64,000 nucleotides of DNA from Dasypus novemcinctus (lineage: Eukaryota; Chordata; Mammalia; Cingulata; Dasypodidae): assembly GCF_030445035.2 (NCBI RefSeq), contig NC_080690.1, positions 33,072,796 through 33,136,795 on the forward strand, read 5' to 3'. The position numbers were made by a program, and so were the translations under genes. A model generated the notes under the pieces. It was not told the origin of the DNA and did not search any database. It was given only the letters and a program-made list of their open reading frames with translations. How positions within the stretch are numbered: the first letter of the stretch is position 1; each line of letters opens with the position of its first letter. This document shows, piece after piece, positions 46,377 to 56,485 of this stretch.

Positions 46377-47284
46377 GTGGTCTAGGGCAGCACTATCCAG
46401 TAGAAATATGCTACATAAAAAAATAATTTTTTATTAGTCACACTTTTTAACAGTAAAAAGGAAATCATAAAATTAAATATATATGAATTATGTGTTTTAT
46501 TGAATCATCAACCTCCAAAATTGTGTCACCTCGATATGTGATCAATGTAGGAATTCGCTGAGCCATTTTGCATCCTTTTTCACACCCAGTCCGTAAATTT
46601 GGTATGTACGTTTCATGTCCAGCGCCTCTGAACTCAGAGCAGCGCTGTTCAGTGGTGATGGGCTGCTGGATTGTCTAGTGCAGCTCTAGAGCGTGAACTG
46701 GAGGGATCTAGAGTGGACGCAGAGAGCTCATCAGGAATTACTGCAGAGTCCAGGGGAAACACTGGAGGTGCTTGGACGAGGCTAGTGACCACAGAAATGG
46801 CAAGGCATGGACGGCTTTGAGATTATTTTCAAGTAAATTTGAAGGAATGGAGACGGGATGTGAGGAAGAAGGAAGGATACACAGTAACTGTCAGTCCCTG
46901 GTTTTAATACCTGGGTTAGTGGTGGTTTATGTCCTTCGGTGATAAAGACCAGGAAACTCACATTTCTCCCCAGCCACTCTTAGAATTGTTCTACGGTATA
47001 TTATTGGCTTTAATTTACCTTTTTAATACTTCATTTAAATTTTTCCCTTTGTAAAGGCCTTATCAGGTTACACATTTTATCTGTCACTTATTTTATTCTT
47101 TTCTTTTTTATATCTTCTTTTGAATTTTATCAGTTTTCTACCTTGGCCTACTTCAAAATTCTTATTTCTTCATGCATCTGTTTATTTAATTCAACTCAAT
47201 TTTACGAATATTATTGAGTGACTAATTTGTACTAGATGTTAGGACAATAAAGGTTACACATTTTGTCTGTCAAAAAAAAAAAAA
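46377..47284 (+). pseudogene. Processed retrocopy of an unknown polyadenylated transcript
   Basis: A 908-bp insert with a perfect 15-bp TSD TAAAGTGTACAACTT (46,362-46,376 and 47,285-47,299). It has a poly(A) tail (47,272-47,284) and an AATAAA signal at 47,246-47,251, 20 bp before the tail. It therefore arrived as a cleaved and polyadenylated RNA through L1 machinery. The first 300 bp are an hAT/Charlie-like transposon fragment, then L2-like and AT-rich sequence. No long frame is present, so the source was probably a 3' UTR or non-coding RNA. Confidence 0.75.
46387..46690. mobile_element. hAT-type DNA transposon fragment within the retrocopy
   Basis: Imperfect inverted ends (CAGCACTATCCAGTAGAAAT near 46,387 and TTGTCTAGTGCAGCTCTAG near 46,670) resemble the common MER/Charlie element whose end reads 'cagtg(c/t)tgtccaatagaa'. 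Family name not certain. Confidence 0.5.
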
Positions 47285-47499
47285 TAAAGTGTACAACTTA
47301 ATGGTTTTTAGTCTATTTACACAATTGTACATCCATCACCTTAATCTAATTTTGGAATATTTTCATCACCCCAAAAAGAAACCTGTACCCATTAGCAGTC
47401 ACTCCCCATCCCCCCTCTCCCAGCTCTAAGCAACCACTAATTACTCTCTTTTGCTGGCGTTGATTTGTGAAGCAGCTTTCAATAGAGAAGCCAGAACCC

Positions 47500-47960
47500 C
47501 AGGTACTGAGCTGGAATTGCCCCTCTGGAAAGCAGTCCTTCCACAAACAGAATCTCAGAATTGCAGGGTCATCCCTTCCAACTGGCCCACTCACTTCCTC
47601 ATGGCTATCGTGCTAAAAAGTCATGAGTCCACCCTCCTCATTCACCCAGGGAGGGGCATGAGGCCCAGAGAGGGGAAGGAATCTGCCCAAGGTCACACAG
47701 CGGGTTGCGGGCACAGCTCCTGCCTGAGTACCGACCATCTCCAGCGCTCCGAGCCACCTTCCCACAGCCCCCCACATACACATTCACGGGCTGCCCACTT
47801 GCCATTCTTATAACACACACTTCAGTTTCTTCTTCTGTCCAACAGGAATGATATAACAACTACTGCACAGGCTGTTGGGAGGGAGGTAAAATCAAAGGCA
47901 ATCCTTTACGGAAAGGGCTTCACACAGTGCCTGACGCCACGCAGGCCCTCGGAGGCGAAC
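47500..47960 (+). repeat. MIR-type SINE fragments
   Basis: 47,650-47,720 (GAAGGAATCTGCCCAAGGTC, ACACAGCGGGTTGC; reverse type) and 47,825-47,955 (CAGTTTCTTCTTCTGTCC, CACACAGTGCCTGACGCC; forward type). Confidence 0.55.
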
Positions 47961-49430
47961 TAGATCAAACTCCCTCCCTGGTCTTCAAGGCCCAGCACGT
48001 TGCGGGTGCTTGGGGTGCGTGAAGATTCACCCTCCCACCCCACCCCCGAAGGGGACAGGTGGAGGCCTCTGAAACTGCAGAGCTCCCGGTCACTTGTCCC
48101 CGTCACCTGGAATCTGGTGACGTGGGCAGGATGGGCGGAAGGTTGAGACTTGTTGTGATGACTAAGCACGGAGAGCTGTGGGAGTCTGGTTAATCAGCAG
48201 CATCGAAATTTCCCCACCACTGTTTGCAAACAAGCGCCACTCCGGGAGGAGGAGGAACCGGCTGGGATGGGGGGAGAGGCTCCCGGCTCCGCAGAGCCCA
48301 GGCGGGCGGTGCTGGAGGTCAAGGGCGGCCGAGGGCAGGCAGGGTGCTCAGGGGCTGCGCTGCGGCTGTGTGTGGGCACAGGGCCCCCTCACCTGCCTGC
48401 TGCCTCCGCACCGCACCCCCTCCCCAGAACCTGGAAGCCGAGTGCAGACATCGGGGCCTCTCGGGGGCTTTTCTTTCCACCCCTGAAAGATCAACGTATT
48501 GCCAGAAGCCAGAGCCCAGTGCCCGGGTGGCTGTGAGGGCAGGAATAACGCTGATCCTGTGCCTGGCAGCCTGGGCAGAACCTTTCACCGACAGTTTCCC
48601 AGTAGGGTCCTGGCCCCCCGAGGGGAGGGACGCCCCGGAGGTGTCTGCTTTATGGCCGGTGGCTGGCGCTCGAAGAGCAGGTGGGCAAGGGGTTGCTGAC
48701 TCAGGGCCCACAGGCATAGTCACCCAGCAGAGGGACCAGACACCCCCACCCCCTGACAGACGTCGCTCAGGCAAGTCTTTTCAGATGCTGCATACCACAC
48801 AGGCGAGAATTCCAGATCCAAAAGAAAACTGTAAATTAGCGTGAAAAGTGCTTCTCGTCCAAAGTGCTGCCAATGACAGTGTAAATTTGGTATAGCCCTC
48901 CTGAAAGCTATCTGGCAATGTGCTTGGAAAGTGTAAAACAAATGCTCAGCCTCTTTCTTCCAAAAGATTTTTATGAAATTAATAACCTCCCTCCCCTCAG
49001 GGAGCAAACGGGCTGCACCTGGGGAGATAGTCCCAGAAAAAATGGAAGTTTTCCCATTATCCCTGACCTGCTGGAGTGGACAGCTCAGTTGGGGCACAGC
49101 CATTTAAAATGATGGTTCTAAAGAAATAAATCCTCTCTTAAAAACACAAAATAAAACCTTTAGAACTGAAACCAACAAGCAAATAAGGAAATAAATGAAT
49201 AAAATGATGTTCTTTCAGTTCTCCTGGGCTCTGGGCATACTCCAGCCTCTGGGACCCAGCACTGAATGGGGCCTGGACATTATCCGCAAACCTGGGGACT
49301 GCAGTGCAGAGAAGAGCAGGATTCAGTAGGAAAAAGTCTCTTGGGAAATACTTATAGTATGATCTAAAGTGAGAAAAGGCAGAGCGGAATAGTTGATCCA
49401 TTTGGCCTCCCGCCACGACTGCAGCTGGTC
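47961..49430. other. Non-coding stretch, no gene seen
   Basis: 48,230-48,480 is GC-rich with open frames but no matched exon borders. 48,830-48,940 has faint old L1M-like text. Confidence 0.35.
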
Positions 49431-49437
49431 TTCGCGG

Positions 49438-49625
49438 AGTGCCGAATGTGTGCCAGAAGCTGGACTAAGGGGGTGACCTGTCTGCTCTCATTTACTTCCC
49501 ACAACAACCCAATGTCTGAGGGACTAGTACGGCACTTGCTTTCACAGGTGGAAACTAAGGCCGGAGGAAGTGATTGAACTAGAATCCAAACTCAGGTCTG
49601 ACTGGTCCCCAAACCCCCACTTCGA
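49438..49625 (-). repeat. MIR SINE
   Basis: GAATGTGTGCCAGAAGCTGG, TTCCCACAACAACCCAATGT, GGTGGAAACTAAGGCCGGAG, ATCCAAACTCAGGTCTGAC. Confidence 0.75.
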
Positions 49626-51545
49626 ACCATGGCTTTCTGCGGTCTCCCCTTAATGTAGAAATGCTGTCTGCTCAAGAGCAAGTACTGGAATGAAAATCTG
49701 GATGAATGTCTGTGATTTAAGGGTGGTGGGATTTGGGGAGCCATTTCCTCTCTTGGTTTCTATTGTATTTGCGCAGGGAAAAAATTTTAAGTTAGAAAAA
49801 AGCCACCTAGAATTTGCAGCAGATGAGGAGAAATGAATGGGGAAGTGGAAGAAAAGAGGGAAGGACGTTAAATAAGGCAGGTCACGGCAAAGCACAAGGA
49901 GATGGAACACTTTAGGAGAAGGAGTGGAGCTCCCGCAGGAGCAGGGGCAGCAGCTGCAAGTTCTGTGGGGAGAGGGTGAGTCAGAGGGAGGAGGGCCCGG
50001 AGAGGGCAGGGCTAGCTCCTGGGTGAGCTTCCAGGGCCATTCGTGCTAAATCTTTTTATTACCTGGTGCTTAAGTACAGATCTGCTCAGTGTTTGCATTC
50101 CTCTCATTTTTTAGACTACAGGAAATGATAAAGAGAAAAGGGGGGAAAAAGTCTCATTCGCTTTCAAACTTGGAGTATCAGGAGGGACTCCCAAGTCATA
50201 AAAGAGTTTTAGGGTCCCCCCCTGCCCCGCCTCTGTTGCGTCCAGCCTCCCTTGGCAAAGGCAGATGTGGTCACAGTCTAGATATTTTCAAGCACGATGT
50301 TTCCACTGGGGAGAGGGATGCAGCAGCTCCCTGCAGGGCCCCCTGGAAATGGGAGAACTGTTGTCTACCCCCAGCTAAGGCAGCTTTTAGAAAGAAATCG
50401 CCCCTGGGGAGGGGACTTTGAGGCAGGAGCGGAAGAGGAGAGAAGAGAAAGGTATCACACCTTCAAAGAGCTATTGTGTCCTTGCCGCGGCCCGCAGGAG
50501 GATTTTACCCTCCAGCGCCGGGCCCTCCAAGGGGTGTGGCCTGCAGGAGGATTTTACCCTCCAGCACAGGGCCCTCCAAGGGGTGTGGCTTCTGGAAAGC
50601 CAGGGCCTGAGCCTTTGCCCCTGGCCCCTAAGGCACCCTGATTGGCCTCAGCCTGCTGTGTCTTCACCTGGACTGCTGGGAGGGAGGTCAGTCCCTCATC
50701 TCAGGGGCGGGGCGAGGCTCAGAGGTTGAGCCTCGTGCCCAAGTCCTGAGACTGGGGAGGGCGACCCTGGGGCTGAAACCAACGCTTGCAGGTCTGAGTG
50801 CAGATGCCCGGCCTTCACCAACCCGCTGTCCTTCTGGTTCTTTCTGTGGTGTTCATGACGACCATTTCGGGGGTGCTGGGAAACTTGGATTAATCCTGAC
50901 GGAGGATTACTTAATATGCAGCTCAGTCCCAGAAAGTTGTTCTCTAACTTCAAGAAACTGTTGTCCAGAAGAGAGGAAGGCTGCATGATCAGGACAACCA
51001 CAGGGTGTTCTTTACTGACCAAGTCAGCCTTATTGCCTTCTCTTACTTCCTGTTGGTAAAAATTACCATCGATTTGCATTGGAAGAAAGTCTGTTCTGTA
51101 ATACACTCTGTACTTTCCCTCTGAATTATCTGTGATCTCTTTCCTTATTCTACAAAAACATATGATCGCCTGGTTCTCCAGGCGATCAAGGCAGGGATGG
51201 GCCCTGTCCTCAAGGTGCCAGAGGCTTAGACTGGGAGGCTGTGACCATCCAGGGGAGGAACGTTACAGGGGGTGTGTGCATGTGTGTGTGTACTGAGCCA
51301 AGACGAGCCCACCTGACCATGCCAGGGAGGGGCAAGGAAGGTGGCCTCTGAGCTTGAAGGACTTGAAGGTCACGCAGGAACTGGCTGAGGTTGGTGGAAG
51401 CAGATGGGAGTGGATTGAAGGAGAGGGGCCTTCCCGCAGGGAGCCCAGCATTTGCAAAGGCCTAGAGATGATGGAATCTCAACTTAGACCATTAAAACTG
51501 GAAAATCGTGTTCATCTTATCTGTGCTTTGCTCTGGGTTACTACA
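49626..51545. other. Non-coding stretch with a 49-bp tandem pair
   Basis: Contains the duplication at 50,494-50,590. Otherwise no gene is recognised. Frames at 50,297-50,729 cross the duplication. Confidence 0.4.
50494..50590 (+). repeat. Two-copy tandem repeat, 49-bp period
   Basis: GCAGGAGGATTTTACCCTCC starts at 50,494 and again at 50,543. Both copies end GGGCCCTCCAAGGGGTGTGG, and only two or three bases differ (GCGCCG versus GCACAG). Confidence 0.9.
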
Positions 51546-51548
51546 AGC

Positions 51549-51995
51549 ATTTTAGTTTGCTGAAGCTGCTCAAAGCAGATGTAAAATGGGTCGGCTTTTA
51601 CAATGGGAATTTATTCGCTTACAAGCTTACAGTTTCGAAGCTGACAAAAATATCCAAACCAAGGCATCATCAGGCGATGTCGTCTCCCCGAAGACTGGCT
51701 ACCGGCAGTCCTGGACTCCTCTGTCACCAGGCAAGGCACCGGGCGGCATCCGCTGGCCTCTCCCTTCTCTTCTGGGTTTTGTTGCTTTCAGCTTCTTTCT
51801 TCCGAGGTTTTCTCTCTCTTTGTCTGAATTCCATTCTCTTATAAAGGACTCCAGGAAGAGGATTAAAACCCACCCTGAATGAGGCGGGTCACATCCTAAG
51901 TTAAGATCCAAAGATCCTACTTACAATGGGCCCACACCCACAGGAATGGGTTAACTTTAAGAACATACTTTTCTGGGATCCACGTAGCTTTAAAC
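51549..51995 (-). mobile_element. Xenarthran MaLR-type solo LTR
   Basis: Closely parallels 23,527-23,953: GAATTCCATTCTCTTATAAAG, GATTAAAACCCACCCTGAAT, CTTTAAGAACATACTTTTCT. It has a TAGTTTGCTGAAGCTGCTCA left terminus and a diverged right terminus near 51,990. Confidence 0.75.
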
Positions 51996-52590
51996 CTTTC
52001 CACTATGAGAATCAGATCAGGCACAAACTGGCTTTCCACCCTCCCTCTCGGTTTCTCTTCGTACGCCTGGCCCTGACTGCTTTTCTGAAGGCTGCCTCGC
52101 CCAGGGCTCAAGGAGTTCCAGGGCCTTTGACCACGAAGATGGAGCTGCTGAACCAGAGGGCATGGGCTGGCAGTGTTCGGCCATTGCCTTTTTGTCTGGC
52201 CTTCCCTGGGACAGCCATGCCCCTGCCAGAGGGTGGGCAGGGAGGGTAAGATCAAAGGCAGGACCCCAGCGTCCTCATTCATGGGCTCCTGAGCCTGCCC
52301 GTGAGCGCCGGCAGCCTGCCCACCAAACATCTGTGAAGTGTCTAGGGGTAGAAATGATCTTGGAGTCAGTATGTAGCCCCTGGTGATGCGCATTCTTTAA
52401 AAAAATATCCACCGATCATGAAACAATTTGTTTTTACATTTCAAGCCGGAGGGGTATCTGTTAGAATTCAGAAAATGCCTCCTCCTAAACCCTGTTTTCT
52501 TTTGCCTTCACCATTGATCTGATATCCCCGCAGTGATCTGTGTTTGTGCAAGGGTGAGCGTGTGTGTACACACAGACGTATTGCACTCCC
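51996..52590. other. Non-coding stretch, no gene seen
   Basis: A 158-codon minus frame spanning 51,917-52,393 runs partly through the LTR and lacks splice support. Confidence 0.4.
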
Positions 52591-52599
52591 ATCTCAGCT

Positions 52600-52770
52600 C
52601 TATCACACCCTGGCTTGATGAATTAACGTCTCTCCTGTAAAATGGGCAGATAGTGGTGCCCAGCTTATAGGGTTTTCAGAGTTAAAGGGGATCTTGTTTA
52701 TAAAGAGCTTAGTGCATGCCTGGCAAGGGATTAGCTCTGAATAAATGGCAGCTATTATGTACGTAGGGGA
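52600..52770 (+). repeat. MIR SINE
   Basis: CGTCTCTCCTGTAAAATGGG, CAGCTTATAGGGTTTTCAGA, CTCTGAATAAATGGCAGCTA. Confidence 0.8.
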
Positions 52771-52779
52771 AAAAAAGAC

Positions 52780-53918
52780 TTTACTAAATGTTGGCAGCAT
52801 TTATCTCTAGTGGGCGGGATTATGGCTACAATGAACATCTATTACTTTTGTAATCAGAGAAAAGGAACAATAAATGTTCTTACGAATTTAAAAACCTGGC
52901 TTTGGCTTTGTCAGAAGGAGCCTGCAGTTCATGTGAATGTATCAACCCTCAAACAAGACAAGGCCTCCAGTTTTATACCATGATTTTAAAGACAGCTCAC
53001 TTCTGCCCCAGGCAAATAATAGGGACTATGGTAAAGAAAGATACTTGTCAGAAATCTAAAGGGACCTCATCCTGGTCCACCTGTGTAATCCCCTGATCAC
53101 TGTTTTCTGGAGGACAGGCAGGGGGTTCAGAGAAGGTAACTCTGAATCAGGCCTTCTCCCCAGTCCGGAGGGCACTCTAGGTTTTCCAGCTGGAAATCTC
53201 TTAACTCTCCACGGAATGATTCCAAGAGAGTGACCTTTACTCTCTCTTGGCCCATCACTTGGACATCTTGGTTGGAAAATAAGACACACACTAACCCACT
53301 TTCTGCGCCAGAGCAATCCGTGTCCCTGCCCCTGGCCTCTGTCTCTGTTTCAGATTCTTGACTGCCAGCCCAGCACCCTGGCAGCAGCAGGAGAGGGAGT
53401 GCACCTGGACTCGCACCACCCTCTCCGGCCCCCTCCTCACTCCTCCTGGACCATCCCCTGCCAAGCAGAAAGGGGCAGGGTGCCCACCCTCCTCAGATTA
53501 TCTGCAGAGCCAGCGGCGGCCAACGGCTGGCTTCGCAGCTTCCTTTCTTTCTCCTCCTTCCACACCCTGGAGAGGGAATAGCGCTGCTGACTCCGGAATA
53601 AAATGCCTCTTCTGTTCAGGAGACAAAGAACAGAGTGGCTCCTCGGGTCAGCTGTCTTTCCGGGCTGGATGGCCCCCTGTCCTCCCCCACTCGTCCCTTA
53701 AGAAAGGCGGGGACATCTGGGACCAGGCTGGCAGCCACTACCCGCTCCCGGGACGGCTGGATATGGAAAGCGTTTTCACTGGCGCTTTAAGGAATATTTT
53801 ACCTTAAAACACCCCAAGCAGCTTCCCTGCCAGGGAGGGAGGGTGCTGTGGCTGGGGAAGGAGCCTGTCCTAGGCATGCTCTAGAGCAAGTAACCCCGTA
53901 GAGCAAGTGGCCGTATTA
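52780..53918. other. Non-coding stretch, no gene seen
   Basis: A 149-codon plus frame at 53,358-53,807 is open but shows no domain, acceptor/donor pair or recognisable family. Confidence 0.35.
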
Positions 53919-54732
53919 CGTGAAAGCATGTGGGAGCACGCGTGAAAGTCCATGTGTGCGTGTGCTAACCAGAGTGCGAGAAAACGTGTGCACTAGAGTG
54001 AGAGCACTGTGAGAAAGCATGTGTGAGAACGGGTGGAAGTGCCTGTGTGAACCAACCAGGGTATATGAGGGCATGTGTAAAAACGTGTTCTAGGTTGAAA
54101 AGAAGGTGCGTATTATTAGTGTGGATAACGTGTACTAGAGCATGGGAGAAAACGTGTGTACACGTGTATGTGAAAGCAGATGCATGTACAAACTAGATGC
54201 GCGAGAGCACGTGGGAGGTGTGTGGACATGTGCTACAGTGTGAGTGCACATGTATGAAAAGTGTGTGAGGACGTGTGGGAGTGGAAAGGGTGTACGTGTA
54301 TACTGGCCCGTGAAGACAGTACATGCACTAGATTTTGTGAGAGCATGTGAGGAAAAACATGTGAGGACATGCGAAAGTGTATGTGTATGTGTGGGACAAA
54401 ACTGGTGTGTGGCAGTTTTGTATTAAGGTTTGAGAATGTGTATACCAGAGCGTAAGAGTATGTGACAACGTGTGTAGGGCATGTGGTATCAACTAGTATG
54501 TGAATGTGTGAGAACATGTGAGTGTGTTCGAGGATGTACTAAATGAGTGTGTGAGGTCGTGTATGAAGGAGTGTGTGTAGAGTATGAGACCACGTGAGCT
54601 TTTGTGTGTACTGCCAGTGTGTGAGAGAGCACAGGTGAGAATGTCTGTGTGCTATGGTGTGTGAGAACCCGGGTGTGAACATGTGTGCGCCCGGGGGTGA
54701 GTACGCGCGGGTGCACTAGAGTGTGCAAGGCC
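53919..54732. repeat. Degenerate TG-rich array
   Basis: About 0.8 kb of imperfect GTGTGAGAAC / GCATGTGTG / CACTAGAGTGTGAGAG-like units of irregular length. It is strongly purine- and TG-biased on plus, CA/TC-biased on minus. It ends directly at the CpG island, and a CTAGA-type motif recurs about every 50-130 bp. The minus-strand Ser/His/Thr-rich frames (94 and 272 codons) are products of this composition. Confidence 0.85.
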
Positions 54733-54904
54733 CCAAAAGGCGGGAGAGCCAGAGTGGGCAGGCCTGGAAGGAGCACGTGAGGCTGCAGGGTGAGAGGCCC
54801 CGCGCGTGAGTTTGAGTGGGAGGTGTGAGTGTGCAAGGCGCGCCCCCGGCCGGCGCGCGCGTGTGAAGGCGCGCGCGCCGCCAACCCGGAGAGGGTCGGA
54901 GCCG

Positions 54905-54918
54905 GTTGCCATGGGAAC
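54905..54918. promoter_or_regulatory. RFX X-box-like motif at the promoter
   Basis: GTTGCCATGGGAAC matches the X-box GTTGCCATGGCAAC at 13 of 14 bases. RFX sites near a start are known from ciliary and other genes. Confidence 0.5.
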
Positions 54919-54937
54919 GCTGCGCGGCCGGAGCTAA
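54911..54937 (+). CDS. Possible upstream ORF in exon 1
   Basis: ATG embedded in the X-box opens MGTLRGRS-stop. If transcription starts upstream, this uORF would precede the main start codon. If it starts downstream, it is irrelevant. Confidence 0.25.
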   Translation: MGTLRGRS

Positions 54938-54949
54938 TCATTTCCTGTG

Positions 54950-55076
54950 GAAAGTGTGCGGGAGGGGCGCGAGCCCGGCGGCCGGGGCGGCGGCGTGGAG
55001 CTGCCTCTGCGGGCGGGCCGGGCCGGGCCGAGCCCCGGGCGCTGCGGCGGCGCGGGATCCTGCCTCCGCCAGGCGG
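54950..55076 (+). other. Putative non-coding exon 1 (start uncertain)
   Basis: The 3' end is set by GGCGG|GTGAGT (GT at 55,077), a consensus donor. The 5' end is arbitrary because a CpG-island start cannot be read. The frame that would join exon 2 is open upstream (from 54,906) but has no ATG, so translation most likely begins in exon 2 and this exon is 5' untranslated. Exons 1 and 2 are separated by a 3.8-kb intron that holds only an old MIR (56,310-56,480) and L2/MIR tails (57,955-58,320). Confidence 0.55.
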
Positions 55077-55099
55077 GTGAGTCCGGGGCCCGGGCGGGC

Positions 55100-56300
55100 T
55101 GCGGGCGGGCGGGGGCGCTCCGGCGACGCTCGGGCCACCGCGTCCGGGCCGGCCCGGCCCGCGGGACCCCCGGTGCCCGGGCCCGCTAGGGGGGGGCACG
55201 GGGAGGGCCCGGCCCGGAGACCAGCTCCGCGCCGTCCCCCGCTGCCCGGCGGCGGCCGTCCAGCCCGAGCCGGGGACCTTGCCGGGAGCCGGGCGTGGGA
55301 GCAGCACGTCCCCTGGAGGGGGAAGAGCGTCCGAACCTCCGATCCGGTCTCCCCAGCCCTGCGGGACGGGGCCGTACCCGGAGCCGCGTGTCAGTCAGTG
55401 CCGCCCCTTCTCCCTCCTCCGTGCGGGGCCTCCCACCGCAGAGGTTCCCTGAAGGCTGCAGTTTCGGGCTCTCCCCCAGGTCCGGGCCCTTCGCCTTCCC
55501 CTTAGCGGGGCCGGGGGTGGGCTGGGCCAGCTGCGAGGTGGGGTAGGGCTTGGGCAGGTGCCTCTGAGCCGCGGGGACCGGGGCCATTGCCAGCCGTAGG
55601 ACTGGGGGACCCAGCAGGAAGGGCGAGCCCAGAAGCCACCCCTATCCACCCCCATTGCCAGGTAGAGCAGAACTCAGGCGCAGCGCAAGGCCTGGTGCTG
55701 CGAGATCTGATTTTAAAGAGGAAACAGTGATTGAATTCTCAGGGGCTCCCCCTACCCCAGCACACCTGCCTCTAGGTTGGGGGTTGTGGCCACCCGTGGC
55801 CTTTCCCCTTCCCTGAGCACCCGTCCTTGCCGGGGCGTAATCCCGGTGCCCTTGATAAAGTAGCCGTCTCCTTGACCGGGGGAGAGTCATTTGCCAGGAA
55901 TGCAGCCTCAGAGAGGGGCCCTGTGTGTGCAGTGACTGGACGTTAGGGACGCACGGTGGTGAGTTCCGTCCTTGCTGGCATCTGGGAGCGGAGGATTTGC
56001 AATTCAGGTGTCCCTGGAAAAGCCAAGACATGGAGTTGCATGTGTGCGGGGGAGGTGCCAAGCCCTGTGTAACCCCGACCTTTGCCTGCTCGGCGAGGGG
56101 TCTAAGCCCTCCCCAGCAGCAGCCCCGGGGGGCCGTTGTCAAGTCCGTTCACCAACTGATCTCCAGGGAGGGGGTGGGAGTCTGCAGCTCTGCTGCCTTG
56201 TCCTAAACCGGGAGAGGTAGCTACCCCTCTCTTCCCGCTGGACCCTCTGCGTTCTCCCGCCCCAGGAGAGAGCGCATTCAGAAATAAAATGTTTGAGCTC
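55100..56300. other. Intron 1, first part
   Basis: GC-rich downstream flank of the CpG island up to about 55,560, then ordinary sequence. No exon is supported. Confidence 0.45.
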
Positions 56301-56309
56301 TTTGTGCCA

Positions 56310-56485
56310 GTATTGCTCTGAATACTTTATACATGCACTAGCTGACCTCTCCACCAACCCTAGCAGGTGGAATCCTCCTCATTTTACAGACGGAGAGAAT
56401 GAGGCGCAGAGAGGCCAAGTAACTCTCCCAAAGTCTCCATCTAGTAATTGGCAGTGCCAGGCCTCGAACTAGCTCCCTATGAGGT
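56310..56485 (-). repeat. MIR SINE
   Basis: CTCATTTTACAGACGGAGAG, AATGAGGCGCAGAGAGGCCA, GGCAGTGCCAGGCCTCGAAC in reverse order. Confidence 0.85.

Larger units (their letters stand above)
46327..47460 (-). repeat. Old L1M 3'-region, split by the retrocopy
   Basis: 46,327-46,376 joins in sense with 47,285-47,460 (GTACAACTTAATGGTTTTTA, TGTACATCCATCACCTTAAT, ATTTTCATCACCCCAAAAAG, CCCATTAGCAGTCACTCCCC), a well-known old L1 segment. It is interrupted by 46,377-47,284. Strand is tentative. Confidence 0.65.
54800..55420 (+). promoter_or_regulatory. CpG-island promoter of the gene at 54.9-61.8 kb
   Basis: Very high GC and CpG density with GC boxes (GGGGCGGCGG, GGGCGGGC repeats). There is no clear TATA box, but an X-box-like site (54,905-54,918) and an ETS/RUNX-like TTTCCTGTGGAAAG (54,940-54,953) are present. 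A consensus donor is at 55,077. This is the usual layout of a mammalian CpG-island promoter with scattered starts. Confidence 0.75.

Noticed and set aside
54489-55307. 272-codon minus-strand frame rich in Ser, His, Thr and Pro
   Set aside because: Half of it is the TG-rich array and half the CpG island. Composition explains the open frame.
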